Positions 11,161 to 22,785 of a DNA stretch of 64,000 nt are shown here, piece by piece (positions within the stretch are counted from its first letter, which is position 1; each line of letters begins with the position of its first letter). Below the pieces are notes generated by a model. It ran no database searches, was not told where the DNA came from, and was given only the letters and a program-made list of their open reading frames with translations. Source of the stretch: Undaria pinnatifida (taxonomy: Eukaryota; Sar; Phaeophyceae; Laminariales; Alariaceae); contig JABAKD010000029.1 of assembly GCA_012845835.1 (NCBI GenBank), positions 3,382,844 through 3,446,843 on the forward strand, read 5' to 3'. The translations under genes were made by a program, and so were the position numbers.

Positions 11161-14100
11161 ATGGACGAATCCCACGCCTCCGTCTTACCACCACCAAATA
11201 GCCTACCGTCGGAAAATACGCCAGACGCGCGAAAGGCAGAAAACGTAATCCCAACTGCTCGAAGGGCGAACAGCTTGATCCCGGATGCGCGAAGGGCTGC
11301 GCAACCTCCGGACTGTGTTCGGCGTTTGCCAGGCGATGGAGGCGGGGCCGGGGCGGGGGTGGACTGTGGGGAGGCGGAAGAGGAGGGGGCGGGGGTGGGG
11401 GCTCTAGTGCCGCTGCTTCCAAGCCCGCCTAGCGTGATTCTTGGGATACCGACCGTTCCGAGACCTAGGGGAGTGAGCTACCTCGAGGAGACTCTCGACG
11501 CGGTGTTGTCCCAGGTCGGGCGAGAGGTAAGTGGGGCGGAGTTGGTGGGTGGTTGGGTTGGTTGATCGGTGGGTGGGTGGGTGGGTGGGTGGGTGGGTAG
11601 GTGGGTGGGTGAGTAGGTGGGTGGTTGCGTGGGTGGGTGGGTAGGTGGAGTGGGTAGGTGAGTGGGTGGGTGGTTGGGTAGGTGGGTGGGTGGGTGGGTG
11701 GGTGGGTGGGCGGGTGGATGGAAGTTTGGGTGGGTTGGTCGGTGAGTGGGTGGGTGGATGCGTCGGTGGGTGGGTGGGTCGGTGGGTGGGTGATTGTCGT
11801 GGGATGCCTATCTAATATTTGACGCGCCACAGGTACAGTACATGCAGGGTCAATGGTAGTACGGAGGACCATAGTAATTAAACCCCACGATACCCGCGAA
11901 AACCTACTGCATTGCATTCAAGCTTTCCCTTCGGGATGTGGTTGGCTTGCAATCCCCGGGGGAGGGTGTCTTGAATTGAAACGGGGGAAAAAAGCTCTTG
12001 TAAAAGTCTGCAGAAAAATCTAATAGCCACACTGCGCTAGTAGCCCGGCAAGCGACACCGATCAGCCCATACGAGTTTTATATCTTTCTATATTCCCCTG
12101 TCTTGTCCTCGCCATATGCTGTCCTAATTGTTTTGCTCCCTGATAAAAAGTCATATCAGGTTTGGGCGAGAGATAGGCTGGGTGGGTGGGTGGGTGGGGT
12201 GGTCAGATGCGGTCGAGTACAGCTGGGTCGGCCAGGGGTTTTTGTTGAGACCTTGTTGCCGGCTGTCCTTGCAGCAGAAAGCGATTTTGGTCGCCGGGGT
12301 TTTTGTTGATGACCCGCATCGTAGCCTCGCTCGCTCGCTTTCAAGTTTTGGTGCGTTGCTGTGTAGACAGCTGAAGCGGGTCCATATACCGCTCTGGATT
12401 TATTGAATTCTAAGCATCGTTTGGTGTTCGTGTAAATTCTCTGACGGTCCAGCGTGGTAGATATTAACGCAAGATGCGGGGCCTCTGTCGTTTTTTTCAT
12501 CGTGTTGTTTTTCCTGTTCCTGCTCTCGTTCTTTCCGGTACCGCTGTCGCTTCCGCTGTCGCTCCCGATTTTCTGTCGCGGTTTTCCTTCGCCTAGAGAG
12601 TATCGGTCTTGTTCCGTGCGGTTGTTCTTGTGTGGTTCATCTTGTGCCCAATCCACACCCGAACTCAAACCAAAACCAACACCTAACCCGGCGCAACCAT
12701 ATCAAACCCTAGCCCGACTAACAAAACCAAGTCAATCCATTCCCAACCCACCCCTACACTCAATCGCAACACCACCCCCCACTTCCTCTACGATATAATA
12801 CCAGGGTGTTTCGGCCGTTGCGCTATGTCCTTATTCGTTTTGAGTGCACACGGCATCAAATCAAACTGAACCAAATCAAAGTAAACCACACCAAACCAAA
12901 CCAAACCAATACAAACCAAACCAAGCCAAGCCAAGCCAAGCCAAACCAAACCAAACCAAACCAAACCCATACCAAACCCATACCAAACCAAACCAAACCA
13001 AACCAAACCAAACCAAACCAAACCAAACCAAACCCAAACCAAACTAAACCAAACCTAACCAAACAAGACCAAACCAAACCAAACCAACCCACCAAACCCA
13101 AACCAAACGCAAACGCAAACCTCACGCTGACCCCTGCCCCCCCCCCCCTTCTCAATACCAGGAGCCATCGGAGTTCGACCATTGCACCATATCCATACTC
13201 GTCTTGAACGTGCACGGTGAGGGGCACACCGCCTTCGACAAGGCCCGAAAAGCCCACGAGGGGAAACCCGGGGTGATCTTCCTGACAATGCAGGAAGCGG
13301 TAGACGCGCAAGGGTTACCCATCAAGGTGGGAGATGGCGGCCCGCTCCCGCTAAGAGTCAACAGGAAAGCTCTGCCTACGACCAAGGTATTGGGGGGGGG
13401 GGGGGGGACCGAGGGATGGGGGAGGGGGGGGGGGGGCTCATTTGTTTGTCGCCTCGGTAATTTGACCATTGACCACGCAAGCGCTCTGAGGCGGAGAGAG
13501 ATGTAATTTCTGGGGAACCTTTGTGGGCGACGTCTTGATTCAGGTCGTTGCTTGCTTTTTGTTTGTTATCTTTAATTTCTCCTCAATTTTTTCTTGCATG
13601 TTCCTTTTTTGTTCTGTACTCTATAGACGAGCAATCTACGCTGGTCTTTGCACGTGTTTTTTTTTTTTAATTTCCATGTTTTATTGTTTTGTGGAAAAAG
13701 TTGGGGTGATCTTATATCGTACCATGGTATAACAACCAAAGATGTCGGTTGACGAGCAGCCGTCAAGGAACTCCCTGTCATTCGTTGCTTGCCATAGTCG
13801 TTTGGCCATTGACCACGCATCCCTTTCGAGACCGAGCACCGTTCCCACTCCTAATAGAGGCGCCTCCAACAGTGGGTTACCCAATACGTTTCTTCCATAT
13901 GTCACATAATTTGTTTTTGCGTATCATATATCATCTCCTTCCTCTTTGGCCGTCTGTAGCCACCATATGTCCCCTTGGATAACTGGCTGGGGGGTTATGT
14001 TCGTGGCGTTTTACTCGAATGTCCATTTTTTATCATCCCGTTTTTTGGGGGGGCGGGGCTTGTTTTTGCTTTCGTCCTGTGCAGGCGTTTGAGGTGTTGT

Positions 14101-17100
14101 TTTGTTGGTGGCGATGTTGGTGTAGCTCGTGGTGTTTCTGGACCCCCCCAGTCCCCTCCCGGCTCCCGTCAGTTTCGGCTGCATGCTGTTTACCGGTGGT
14201 GTTGCGTTGGTGGCCGTTGTGTTTTACACTGCTGTCGCTGTTTGTTGTACCTATGTTGGTGTGATAGCAGCAAAGTCTGTCGTAGAGTGATGATGATGAT
14301 GATGATGATGTCATGTGTGACGTGCCTACCCACTCGTCGCAAAATGAACAAAAACAGATCTCCCGATCCACGCGATTTAGCACGTGCTTTAGGTGTTGGT
14401 GTGACTCGTGGTGTTTCTGCCCCCCCCCCATTCCCATCCCGGCTCCCGTCAGTTTCGGCCGCGTGTTTATTGTTTACCGGCGGTGTTGCGTTGATGGATT
14501 GGCGTGTTGTTGGTGTATTGGTATTGTTGCTGTTGTTGCTGCAGATGATGTTCCTGCTGTTGGTGTTCCTGCTGTTGCTGTTGGCCATGTTGATCGTGGT
14601 GCAATTGTTGTTGGCGTTTGCTGGTGTCGTTGGTTCTGCTAATTTTTCATTTTCCCGCCGGCACACATTCGTCTCCGACACAACCGTTACCCACACACTG
14701 GTTTCTTCTTCCTTAGTTTGTCTTCGATATCGATGTTTCTTGCTTTTTTGTATGACTCATCCGACACGGTACCCGCACGCTTATTTGACTTCGATACCGT
14801 GGCTTTTTGTTGTATCGTGTTTTTCGTTTGCGTGCGTTTTTCTTTCTTGCGTCAGGTACGGAAGCAAACGCGCGACTTGGTCTACCTCTTGAGAGCGGCC
14901 GCGGTCAGGGCGGACCACTACCTGTTCATGGAGGACGACATGCGACTGTGCGCGGGGGGAGCGGCGGCAATCGGACGCATGCTCGTCAAGGCGCACAGGT
15001 GAGAAAGGCCAAGTCTTCAAGAGGACAAGCGAGAAACAAATACCCACCCAACCCGGCCTTATGCCCGCTTGCCACCCTCCCAGCCCCTACTCCCCCACCC
15101 CCCTGCCCCCCCAACCCACTCACCCACCCCCCCACCTACCCACCCACCCACCTACCCACTCACCCAACTGCCCACTTGCCCACCTGCCCACCTACCCACC
15201 CATCCACCCATCAATCACAGCCGAGTGTCACCCCCCCCCCCCTCCCCCTATGTATTGCGTCCAAGCGCCCCCCCCCCCCGCGCCCCTCCCCAAACGCGCG
15301 TTACCACGAAACTTATTTCTCGCTGTAGGCTGAAGAATCACCACGGACACTGGGTATGTTGTTGCAATCGTTGGGTAGAAAGAGCGGCGCAATGTGAAGA
15401 GAATACGCACACACACGCCGCCCCCCTCCCTCCTTCGGCCGATCCTGTCCGCCAATTGTGCCGCTAGCTTTTCTACGGGGACATCGTTTTTTAGCATGAA
15501 CACAACGAGTGCAGTGTGAGCGTTGCGTTTTTTTCGATACCCCGCCCCCCGCCCCCCCCTCCTGCCCATCTTCGCCTCCGCTATTTGCTGTTGATCCCTC
15601 GCCCCACGTTCAGCTACTACTCTGATTGGATCGCAATCCGCTCGTCCTTCGGCGTGACCGCCATCCATATCCAGTACCGATGTGTCTTGTCAGTTACGTT
15701 ACTGTGCCCCCCTCCCCTGTCCCCGCGCGTTTACGCCGCTGAAACCCCTCCCTCAGCTGCGACTCCGATTTGATCACGGTCCCCACCGCCCCCGCCCGCT
15801 TCTATTTCCCCCGTTGACCCCCCCCCTTCAGCTACCACGCCGATTGGATCGCGATCCGCGCGTCCTTCGGCATGAACGGAATCCTCATCCAGGAGAGAGA
15901 TGTCTTGCCCTTCGCGAGCTACCTCGAGCTGCACCAGCAGCGCCGCCCGCCAGACCATCTCGTTGTGAGTGTTCCTGTTGTGTTTTCTGCGCTCTGCATG
16001 GTCCGTGTGCTCTGTCCTGTGTGATCTGTATGATCTGTGTGTTCTGTACAGTCGGTGTGTTCTGTTTGTTCTCAAACCCTGCCTATCCGGACACATTGAA
16101 GCTCTTATTTCTTTCTGTGCCCCCCCCCCCCCCTCCCCCGGTCGGTGAAAACCCGACGTGCTCCTTTCCGGCATTGTAGGGAATCGAGGGTCTATACCAT
16201 ATAATCATACGACCACGGCCATGCATGAATATCGAGTACCCCCCCCCCCCCCGGGAACCCCCCGCGTATGGCAGAGCCGGCGCCGTTGACAAAATCCACC
16301 GCCGAACATTGAAACTCTATATACCTCTCTCCTCCCCCCCCTCTCACGCCAACTGCGCATACCGCTAATCATTAAAACCCCACGTACCTCCCTTCGTCCC
16401 CTCCCGCTCCCAAACCCCACCCCACCCCGGACTGCGCCCGCCTCCGTGTTTGGAACTACTTCAGGTGGAGTGGTTCGCCGGCGAGACTCCGGAAAGGTGA
16501 GCCTAGTTTGTGTTTGGTTTCATTATGATTTGGTGTTGTGTGTTCCACAGTTGTGGGAGCACTTTAGTTGCAAAGGAACAGATGAACTGAGATGGTGTAT
16601 TCGCGGGTATTTCCCTCCGCGCCAGAGACGTTCTACGGCAGCCCCCCCAGCTTTTCTTCAACGAAATCGCCGGGTGTGAAACCAACTCCCGGGCGTATCT
16701 TCTGAAATACGGTGCCCCTTGCCACCCCGACGCCACCGTTCGATAGTCCTTCCTTTGCAAACATGTAAATATGTGAAAAACGTTTTTAAAATAGCATCCT
16801 TCCTGGTGTCGAGCAGCCATGAAACATAAATCTTTGGTTTGGGGGAGGGGCTATCGCAGAATCAGTCTCTATCCGTCTTTTTCGGTCGCTTTCGTTTGTC
16901 TCAACATCGAAAAACGCAACCTCTCGCCGGGTTACGACATCGGAACCGCCCAACCGTCTAATTTCACATCCCACTGCTGTCGGCCGAACCAACTCTCGCT
17001 CGCAAGTCTTGCGCTCAAGGCCGGGCGGGAGCACATGGCATTCCGATACAATATTTTCGAGCACTTGGGGTCCGTCAGCACGCTCAGGGGCAAGCTCTCG

Positions 17101-18076
17101 CCGGCCTACCCGTCTTGTTTCGAGGAGCTCACCACAAAGACCCTGTTTGCGGTAAGTGCCGTGCCCTCCACCCACCTTCCCACCCACCCAATCTACCCCC
17201 CCACCCCCCCCACCCCGACTGACTGCTTTAGCTACTGCCAAGCCTATCTGCTGTGCTAGGTGCTCCCGCAGCTGCTACCTTGTCTACTTTCCAGGCTAGT
17301 TACGGTGCGTAAGCTACTGCCTTGGCTACTGCCATCCTTGGGTACTGCCGTGGCGATAAGTGTAGCTAGTGTCTTAGCTACATCCGTAGCTGCTACATCC
17401 TTAGCTGCTGCCTACGCTACCGCGTCAGATACTATATAATCTACAGCCGGAGCTGCTGCAGTACTTACCAGGCTATGTCTAAGGTACCGTCTTAGGTACG
17501 AAGGTTTCACTGCGCCTTAGCCACAGCCTTGGGTGATGTCTTAGCTATTGTCTTACGTTTCGAAAAATACGAAACCTCGCCGGGGCGTGCTTCTTTTCCG
17601 GGCGCGATGTCCTATTTATCCTTTCCTTGTTTGCCTCCTCTCTTTTTTCATGTACGAATTTGATCGTTTTTTCTTCGTGTTTCGCTTTTGGTCTCTCCAT
17701 TTATTTTTTTTGGTTTTTCCTTCTTCATACTTCTTACTTTTTACGTTTCTCATTCTTAGTTGTCTTCTTCTCCTGTCGGCAACGAGAAACATAGCATGTG
17801 AGAACGTTCGACTCCTCCAAGTGTTGTTGCGACGAGTTGTCGCCTTTATATTGTTGTCGCACCATTTGTTTCTCGTTTTTGTATAGTCTTTTGTTTTTTG
17901 CTAATAATATTGTACTAAACTTTGTTCTGTCGGCAACGGGCGAACAGGTGGAGGCGTTCGACTTCGCCCATTGTCCTTCCGACGATATGTCACCTTGCGC
18001 CGTCCCCGACGGCGCTAAGACAGGTTTCCCGCGCATAGACTGGCCTACGCTACATCAGGATCAAAAACAGATGTGA
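11161..18076 (+). CDS. GT54 (MGAT4-type) N-acetylglucosaminyltransferase, 7 exons
   Basis: Exons are 11161-11526, 13162-13386, 14856-14998, 15832-15964, 16465-16496, 17007-17151 and 17948-18076. All have GT-AG boundaries, the phases agree, and together they encode 390 aa. The domain order follows animal GnT-IV. A strand reading ILGIPTVPRPRGVSYLEETL ends exon 1, HCTISILVLNV opens the next, and then come RKQTRDLVYLL and the acidic YLFMEDDM (E223-D224-D225, the expected nucleotide-sugar/metal site). After these come DWIAIRASFG, PPDHLVVEWF and FRYNIFEHLGSVSTLRGK. The family adds beta-1,4-GlcNAc to N-glycan cores in the Golgi; the substrate here is inferred. The ATG at 11161 has good context (GCGCCATGG), but no signal anchor is seen, so an upstream exon may be missing; 390 aa is short against ~535 in animals. 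Exon 5 is only 32 nt. Introns are 0.5-1.6 kb and repeat-filled. Confidence 0.88.
11549..11810. repeat. (TGGG)n-type array in GT54 intron 1
   Basis: An imperfect GGGTGGGTGGGTGG array starts about 25 bases after the exon 1 donor. The G-rich strand is the transcribed-sense strand, so the pre-mRNA could form G-quadruplexes. Confidence 0.85.
12856..13110. repeat. (CCAAA)n array in GT54 intron 1
   Basis: A nearly pure CCAAACCAAA pentamer array, with CCAAG and CCATA variants, lies about 50-300 bases upstream of the exon at 13162. The long open frames across it on both strands are pentamer artefacts. Confidence 0.9.
14080..14510. repeat. Direct duplication of ~130 bp in GT54 intron 2
   Basis: About 14105-14225 and 14390-14505 share TCGTGGTGTTTCTG, a C-run, TCCCGGCTCCCGTCAGTTTC and TTTACCGG.GGTGTTGCGTTG. 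A seven-fold GAT/ATG run lies between them (14288-14312). A 305-aa open frame crosses the region but has no domain and sits entirely inside the intron. Confidence 0.75.
15120..15225. repeat. (CCCA)n array in GT54 intron 3
   Basis: An imperfect CCCACCCACCTACC array follows the donor at 14999. A poly-C and CT-rich stretch to 15300 continues it. Confidence 0.8.
15609..15683 (+). pseudogene. Degenerate copy of the 5' part of GT54 exon 4 (15832-15964)
   Basis: The acceptor-like CAG at 15611-15613 is followed by sequence that, in the same phase as the real exon, reads YYSDWIAIRSSFG, against YHADWIAIRASFG in the real exon at 15832. Similarity stops after about 70 bases and no donor follows. A still weaker third copy of the same start lies at about 15751-15782 (CAGCTGCGACTCCGATTTGA). 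The copies are therefore a small upstream tandem of exon starts. Confidence 0.8.
16138..16235 (+). repeat. Fragment of dispersed repeat family B in GT54 intron 4
   Basis: The blocks GGTCGGTGAAAACCCGACGT, CCGGCATTGTAGG and CCATGCATGAATATCGAGTA, followed by a C-run, match 47377-47480 (plus) and, inverted, 26440-26560. Confidence 0.75.
17260..17545. repeat. Degenerate GCTACTGCC-type repeat in GT54 intron 6
   Basis: Many imperfect units of the form TAGCTACTGCCTTGG follow the exon ending at 17151. There is no coding signal. Confidence 0.65.
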
Positions 18077-18745
18077 TACGGCCCTGGCAAACGTGAGGGC
18101 CTGAAAAGCAATCGACTCTGAGAAGCGGAAGAGCCTGAAAAAGCGAAGGGCCCTTGGGAAACGAACGGCCTGGGAAGCGAACGGTTTTGAGAAGCGAAGG
18201 GACCTGATAAGTCAAGGGTTCTGAGAAGCGGAACGGCTCTATGAACTGAACGAATCTGAGACGCGAACGGATCTGAGAATCAAGCGGCTCTGAGAAGCGA
18301 AAGGCTGCAAAATGTGGGAGGGTCTGCTAACAGATACAGCCTAGATTTTGAAGGCCAGAAATGTTGCGGAAGGAAAGACGGAAGGACCCGAGACGCGGAC
18401 GGGTACCAAGAGGTGGAAGGACCCGAGCCGCAAAGAACCCCGAAACGCGAATATGGCCGAGATGCGGAAAACGGGAGACGCGGAAGGACCCGAGACTGTT
18501 TTTTTGATCGGGTGATCCGGATTTGTACCATCACTTGCAGAGGCTATATATTAAAAGGTATATATAGGGTACGAGACGCGGAAAGACCCGAAATGCAGTA
18601 AAGCCCGATATGTGAAAAATCTTGAGACGCAGAAGGTCCCGAGGCGCGGAAGGGTCCGAGACGCGACAGGCCTTGAGACGCGGAAGGACCCGGAACGTGG
18701 AAGGGTCCGACACGCGGAAGGGCCCGACGAGCTGAAGGCGTCGAC
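18077..18745. repeat. Minisatellite, ~18-21-bp unit
   Basis: Directly after the GT54 stop, imperfect units GAGAAGCGAACGGNCCT and later GAGACGCGGAAGGACCC repeat for about 670 bases. The 3' UTR and polyadenylation site presumably lie inside it. Confidence 0.8.
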
Positions 18746-20949
18746 TAGAGGGCTCACTCCGTTGCGCGCCGCCATCGGGACATAACTAAGCATATACGGA
18801 GAGTGAGAGGGGGAGGGGGGCGGGCAGCACGCCAGAGATAAGTGGAGGCTATGTCAGCAGCGCCTAGCCTTTTGTTCTGTGCGAACACCCCCCCCTTGGG
18901 CGGGGGATTTCTTCTTTTTGACGCCTGTCCTTGTTTCCTTTGGTGTGCGCCATTTTTGTTATACAAGAGCACACCCGAGGGTGTAAGTGCTTGCCACGTA
19001 TATATCAGGTACACCAGGTACAGAGAGAAGAGCGGAGTTGTACTAGCCAGCGACGCAACGCTACCTTTGTTTTTACTGTTTTAACGTTCGTACGTGTAGC
19101 CTATTCAAGTTCAGGTTCCGTTTCGCGTTCAGTTCCTTTCTGTTGTTTTTTGTTTTTTGTTTTAATTTGTTTTGGCGTCAGCATTATTTTTATTTTGACC
19201 GTACCTTACATGGTTACAGTAGCTAAGAGTAGCGTGAATCCCCTTCATCGGTCGTTTTTCATTTCGAGATTCCGACATTGCTTCAGGATTTTCGTGATTT
19301 TGTCTTCGTATCTAAAGCGAATATTGTGGGGGGCTGGCGCCAAACACCGCCCCGCCCCCTTTCCCACGCCCGGCCTGCGTCGCGTACCTTGCCGTTGGAA
19401 GCCGCTGGTGTTTCCGCTGACATTTGACCATAACAAAAAGGGGATGAAATCGTTGTTCGCCCAGTCGATAAGCACACCTCCTCCGATATAGTGTCCTTGG
19501 ATCTGTTTTCGGTATGATATTGCATATTTTTCCGAAGGGAAGAGCAGTACTAGGGCGTGTGTGGTGTTGTTTCTTGCGTGTCTTGTCCGCTAAGGGAGTT
19601 AAGTTGGGCGCCGCGTTGTCCTGTACAGTACTCGCGTGCATTGGTGCGTTCGTTCGGCGCGGCAGACCATCTGTGTGTTGTGTTGGGGGGAATTGGCACC
19701 GCGAGTGATGGTGGCGGGGCGGGGGGAGAGGGGGGCGTGGCACGCATAGTAAGTATTTTATGGTTTTGCTTTGGAGGCGTTCGTTCGTCGGCCGCTAGGC
19801 AGATAGTTAAGGCATGCAGCTAGGTCTATGCATGTCTACATGCAGCAGCTAGGCGGGTAGCTAGGCAGGTAACTATCATGGGCAGGTTAACCAGGAGCCC
19901 CCCGTAAGCCATCAACGCCCATCTTTGATCAGACACTCCGTCCGCGTCTACGGGTCACGTGCTTGTTTTTCGGGTGGTGGCGTCCGGTCGAGCGGAGCCG
20001 AGGTGAATGGTTGGTTCATTGATCGGTCGGTGGGTCAGACGAAACCGGAGGGGCGTACGTATCAAAGGGCGTGTTGACTAAAGTGGTGGCAAAAGTATTA
20101 ACGTTTACGTTTCGTTTATGGAGTGGAGTGACGGGCTCTTATCGTCGATTTTACTTATTGCAGTAATTCGCGTGGCGCGCTGACTTGTACGTAGCATCTC
20201 TTTTTCTGGTAAGGCTAGGGTTCGCGCAGTGCATATATTTCGATTTAATGGTAGTGGTACGTGGCACTGGCCCCGCCCTTGAATATTGTAGTAAGCATTT
20301 AGTGGTTTTCTTGTATGTGCTTGTTTTGTTTGGTGCTTTGCCTCGGAAGGTGTGGGGGAGGTGGGGCTCTGGGTTTTTGTGCTTATCTTATCCCGAGGCT
20401 GCGACCGGTCGATTTTGAAACCACAGTGTTAGTGGTGTTGTCACCGTCGGGGCGACCTCAGAGGTTGAGGCGTAACGCCGAAAGATCACATCTCCTCGAA
20501 AAAGTTTTGGCGGTCACATAGTCGATAGTGGTAGGGGCTATAGCAAGTGACATATTTTTTGTCAAGGCAGTTGTGGCCGCCTTTCGAATCGTCTCAGCTG
20601 CTGCCTATGTGGGTGCACTTGGTTAGTCCAACTAGTTTGTGCTGCGTGATACCGTGCCTGATATCGGAAGGGTGTGAGTGGTGTATACATAAACTCAATG
20701 CGTGTACGGTATATATAAGGGCGCGTGACAATAACCTTTTTATTATACCGGCATCTTGTCGGGAGGGTTAATTTAGTTTTGCCTCAGATTTGTCGGTACG
20801 TAATAAGCTGTAGCTTCGCTTTTCGTGTTGAAATGCACAGCCCGCAGTCAACGCGCAATTCAAAGGTATTCCATCGAGCAGTCTCTTTCGTCCCCGTGAA
20901 AAGTAAGCGCTCCATAGTTCAAGTGCTGTTGGTTGCCGCTGACATAGGT
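18746..20949. other. Gene-free stretch, nothing recognised
   Basis: Several open frames of 65-190 codons occur (for example 18931-19491 plus and 19312-19743 minus), but none shows a domain, a convincing exon boundary pair or a paralogue in the window. Short TAGCTAGGCAGGTAG repeats occur near 19785-19875. Confidence 0.35.
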
Positions 20950-22420
20950 GGCGCCGTTGCTTGGCCTTGCGGCGCCAACATGTGACCACGGCACCTTCAC
21001 ATGGCCTCGCGGAATCGGTAAATGGCCGCGCACTATGTCATGACCGTGGCACCAGCACAACCGTACCATCACAATGCTGAGGTGCCGGTAAATTGCCGCG
21101 GCGCGCGTCACCTGATCATGGTGCCTGTCATATGGCCACGGCGCAGCCTCATTGTCGTTGAACCGTTACGCGGCTACGGCGAATTTACATGCCCACATGC
21201 AAGGTCGCGGTGTCGTCACATGCCCGTAGCGCCTTCACGTGGACGTGCTCCCGCTAATTGGACGCGACGTCGTTCCATGGCCTTCACGTGGTCGTAATAC
21301 GGTTGCATGAGCGGTATCGTCGTTAGTGGGGGTGCCGCTATGTGGCTGCCGTCTCTCTGCATGGCCTCGGCGCTGTCACATGGCCTTGGTGCCGTCATAT
21401 GGCCTTGGCGCCGTCACATGGCCGCGGCACCGTCACATGATCACGGCTGTGGTGCGTAGCCGCGGTATTGCCACATGGCCACAGTGTCGTCACATGGCCG
21501 CGGCACGGCTACGTAGCCGTGACGCCGTTGCATAGCCTTTACATGTATGCATGGGCGCGGTTTCAAGTTGCATATCACAGTGGTGATTCATGGCAGCGGT
21601 ATCGCTATGTGGCCACGGTGCCGTCGTATGGCCGTCGCATCGCCGCGGTGCCGTCACTAGTCCACTAGTCAAAAGTGATACCACATGACTGCGGCATTTC
21701 TACATGACTTCGGCGCTTTCACATGGCTGCAGCGCCGTCACATGGCCACGGCGCCGTCATGTGAACACAGCACCGTTACGTGGTCACGGCGCTGGCTGTG
21801 TCGCCGTCGCATGCCCATGTCGCCCTTACATAGTCACGGCGACGATACAGGGAAGCGGCATCAGTACATGACCGCAACGCCCCTTATGTAGCCGAGTTAT
21901 GGTCATATGGCCACGGCGCCTTAAGACGGGCGTGGCACCGTTACGTGGCCACGGTATCGTCGGACGGCCGCAGTACAAGGACCGGGCCGCGGCGCCGGAA
22001 ATGGGGCGACGGCGCCCGTCAAATGGCCGCGTCGCCGCTACACGATTACGGTGCCATCTGCAACAGGACCAAGACGCGATTACAGCGCCTGTGACATGGC
22101 CGTGGCTCCGTTATACGCCTGATCACGACACTGTCCCGTGGCTGCGGCGCCGTCACCTCGTCACGGCATCGTCGAATTGCCTCGCCGTCAAATGGCCGCG
22201 CCGCCGTCGCATGCCCGTGTCGCCCTTACATGACCACGGCGTCGAAACAGGGAAGCAGCACCAGTACATGGTTGTAGTGCCTCTTACATAATCAGGTCAC
22301 CGCTTCATGGTCACGCCGCCGTCACGATGCCGCGGTACGGCAGTGTGGCCGCGGAGCTTTCACACGGCCGTGGTGTCGTTGGTTGACCACGATATCGTTG
22401 CATGACCGCGGACAACGCCT
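20950..22420. repeat. GC-rich minisatellite field, ~19-21-bp degenerate unit
   Basis: About 1.45 kb of imperfect units close to CACATGGCCACGGCGCCGT occur with frequent palindromic cores (GCCGCGGC, GGCGCC). Two stretches (about 21785-21890 and 22190-22290) are longer duplicates of each other (GCCGTCGCATGCCC, then GGGAAGCAGC/GGCATCAGTACATG). Open frames are repeat-driven. Confidence 0.85.
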
Positions 22421-22599
22421 GTGCGCTTCCGAGCGTAGTCGAGTGTGCCTCACATTCTGCTTCCTGAAACAGCCTTGATATGTCGTGTTCTTCTGTGGCG
22501 TCCCTTGGCCGTTCGTACTATTTCCGCGTTGGAAAGAGTGGCTGAGAAGAGTGAGTGGTAATACGCCCAGTTGACGACACACTTGAAGAATGCTCCTGC

Positions 22600-22680
22600 A
22601 ATGTTATAGTCTAGGCAGTAAGGTCCTACGGACCGAGTACTGCTATGCAGGGATGCCGTTGGCTCTGCAATGATCGCTGA
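22600..22680 (+). repeat. Dispersed repeat shared with 42535-42640
   Basis: The order GTACTGCTATGCAGGGATGC, GGCTCTGCAATG, ATCGCTGAC resembles GACTGCTGCTATTCAGGGTGC, GGCTCTGTAATG, GTCACTCGTAC in AAR2 intron 7. Confidence 0.5.
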
Positions 22681-22785
22681 CGCGAGGGTTGCTGTGAATG
22701 TTTTGCTGTGAATGATTTATTGTACCTATTAGTAGATTATATTATATTTGTTCTTGCAGCACGCCTCTGATGCCTTCAGACGAGA

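Noticed and set aside
13975..14892. 305-codon open frame on the plus strand
   Set aside because: It lies inside GT54 intron 2, covers a direct duplication and GTT/ATG runs, and has no domain.
15329..15353. Possible 25-nt exon (RLKNHHGHW) with TAG acceptor and GTATGT donor in GT54
   Set aside because: It would leave the following exon (15832) out of phase, whereas joining 14998 directly to 15832 is in phase and gives the spacing expected from the family.
16662..16752. Protein-like frame LFFNEIAGCETNSRAYLLKYG after a CCCAG
   Set aside because: It is out of phase with the preceding micro-exon and ends in a stop; skipping it to 17007 restores the family alignment.
18077..18745. Regularly spaced repeats considered as a CRISPR array
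   Set aside because: Units are contiguous and degenerate with no unique spacers, and the window is eukaryotic.
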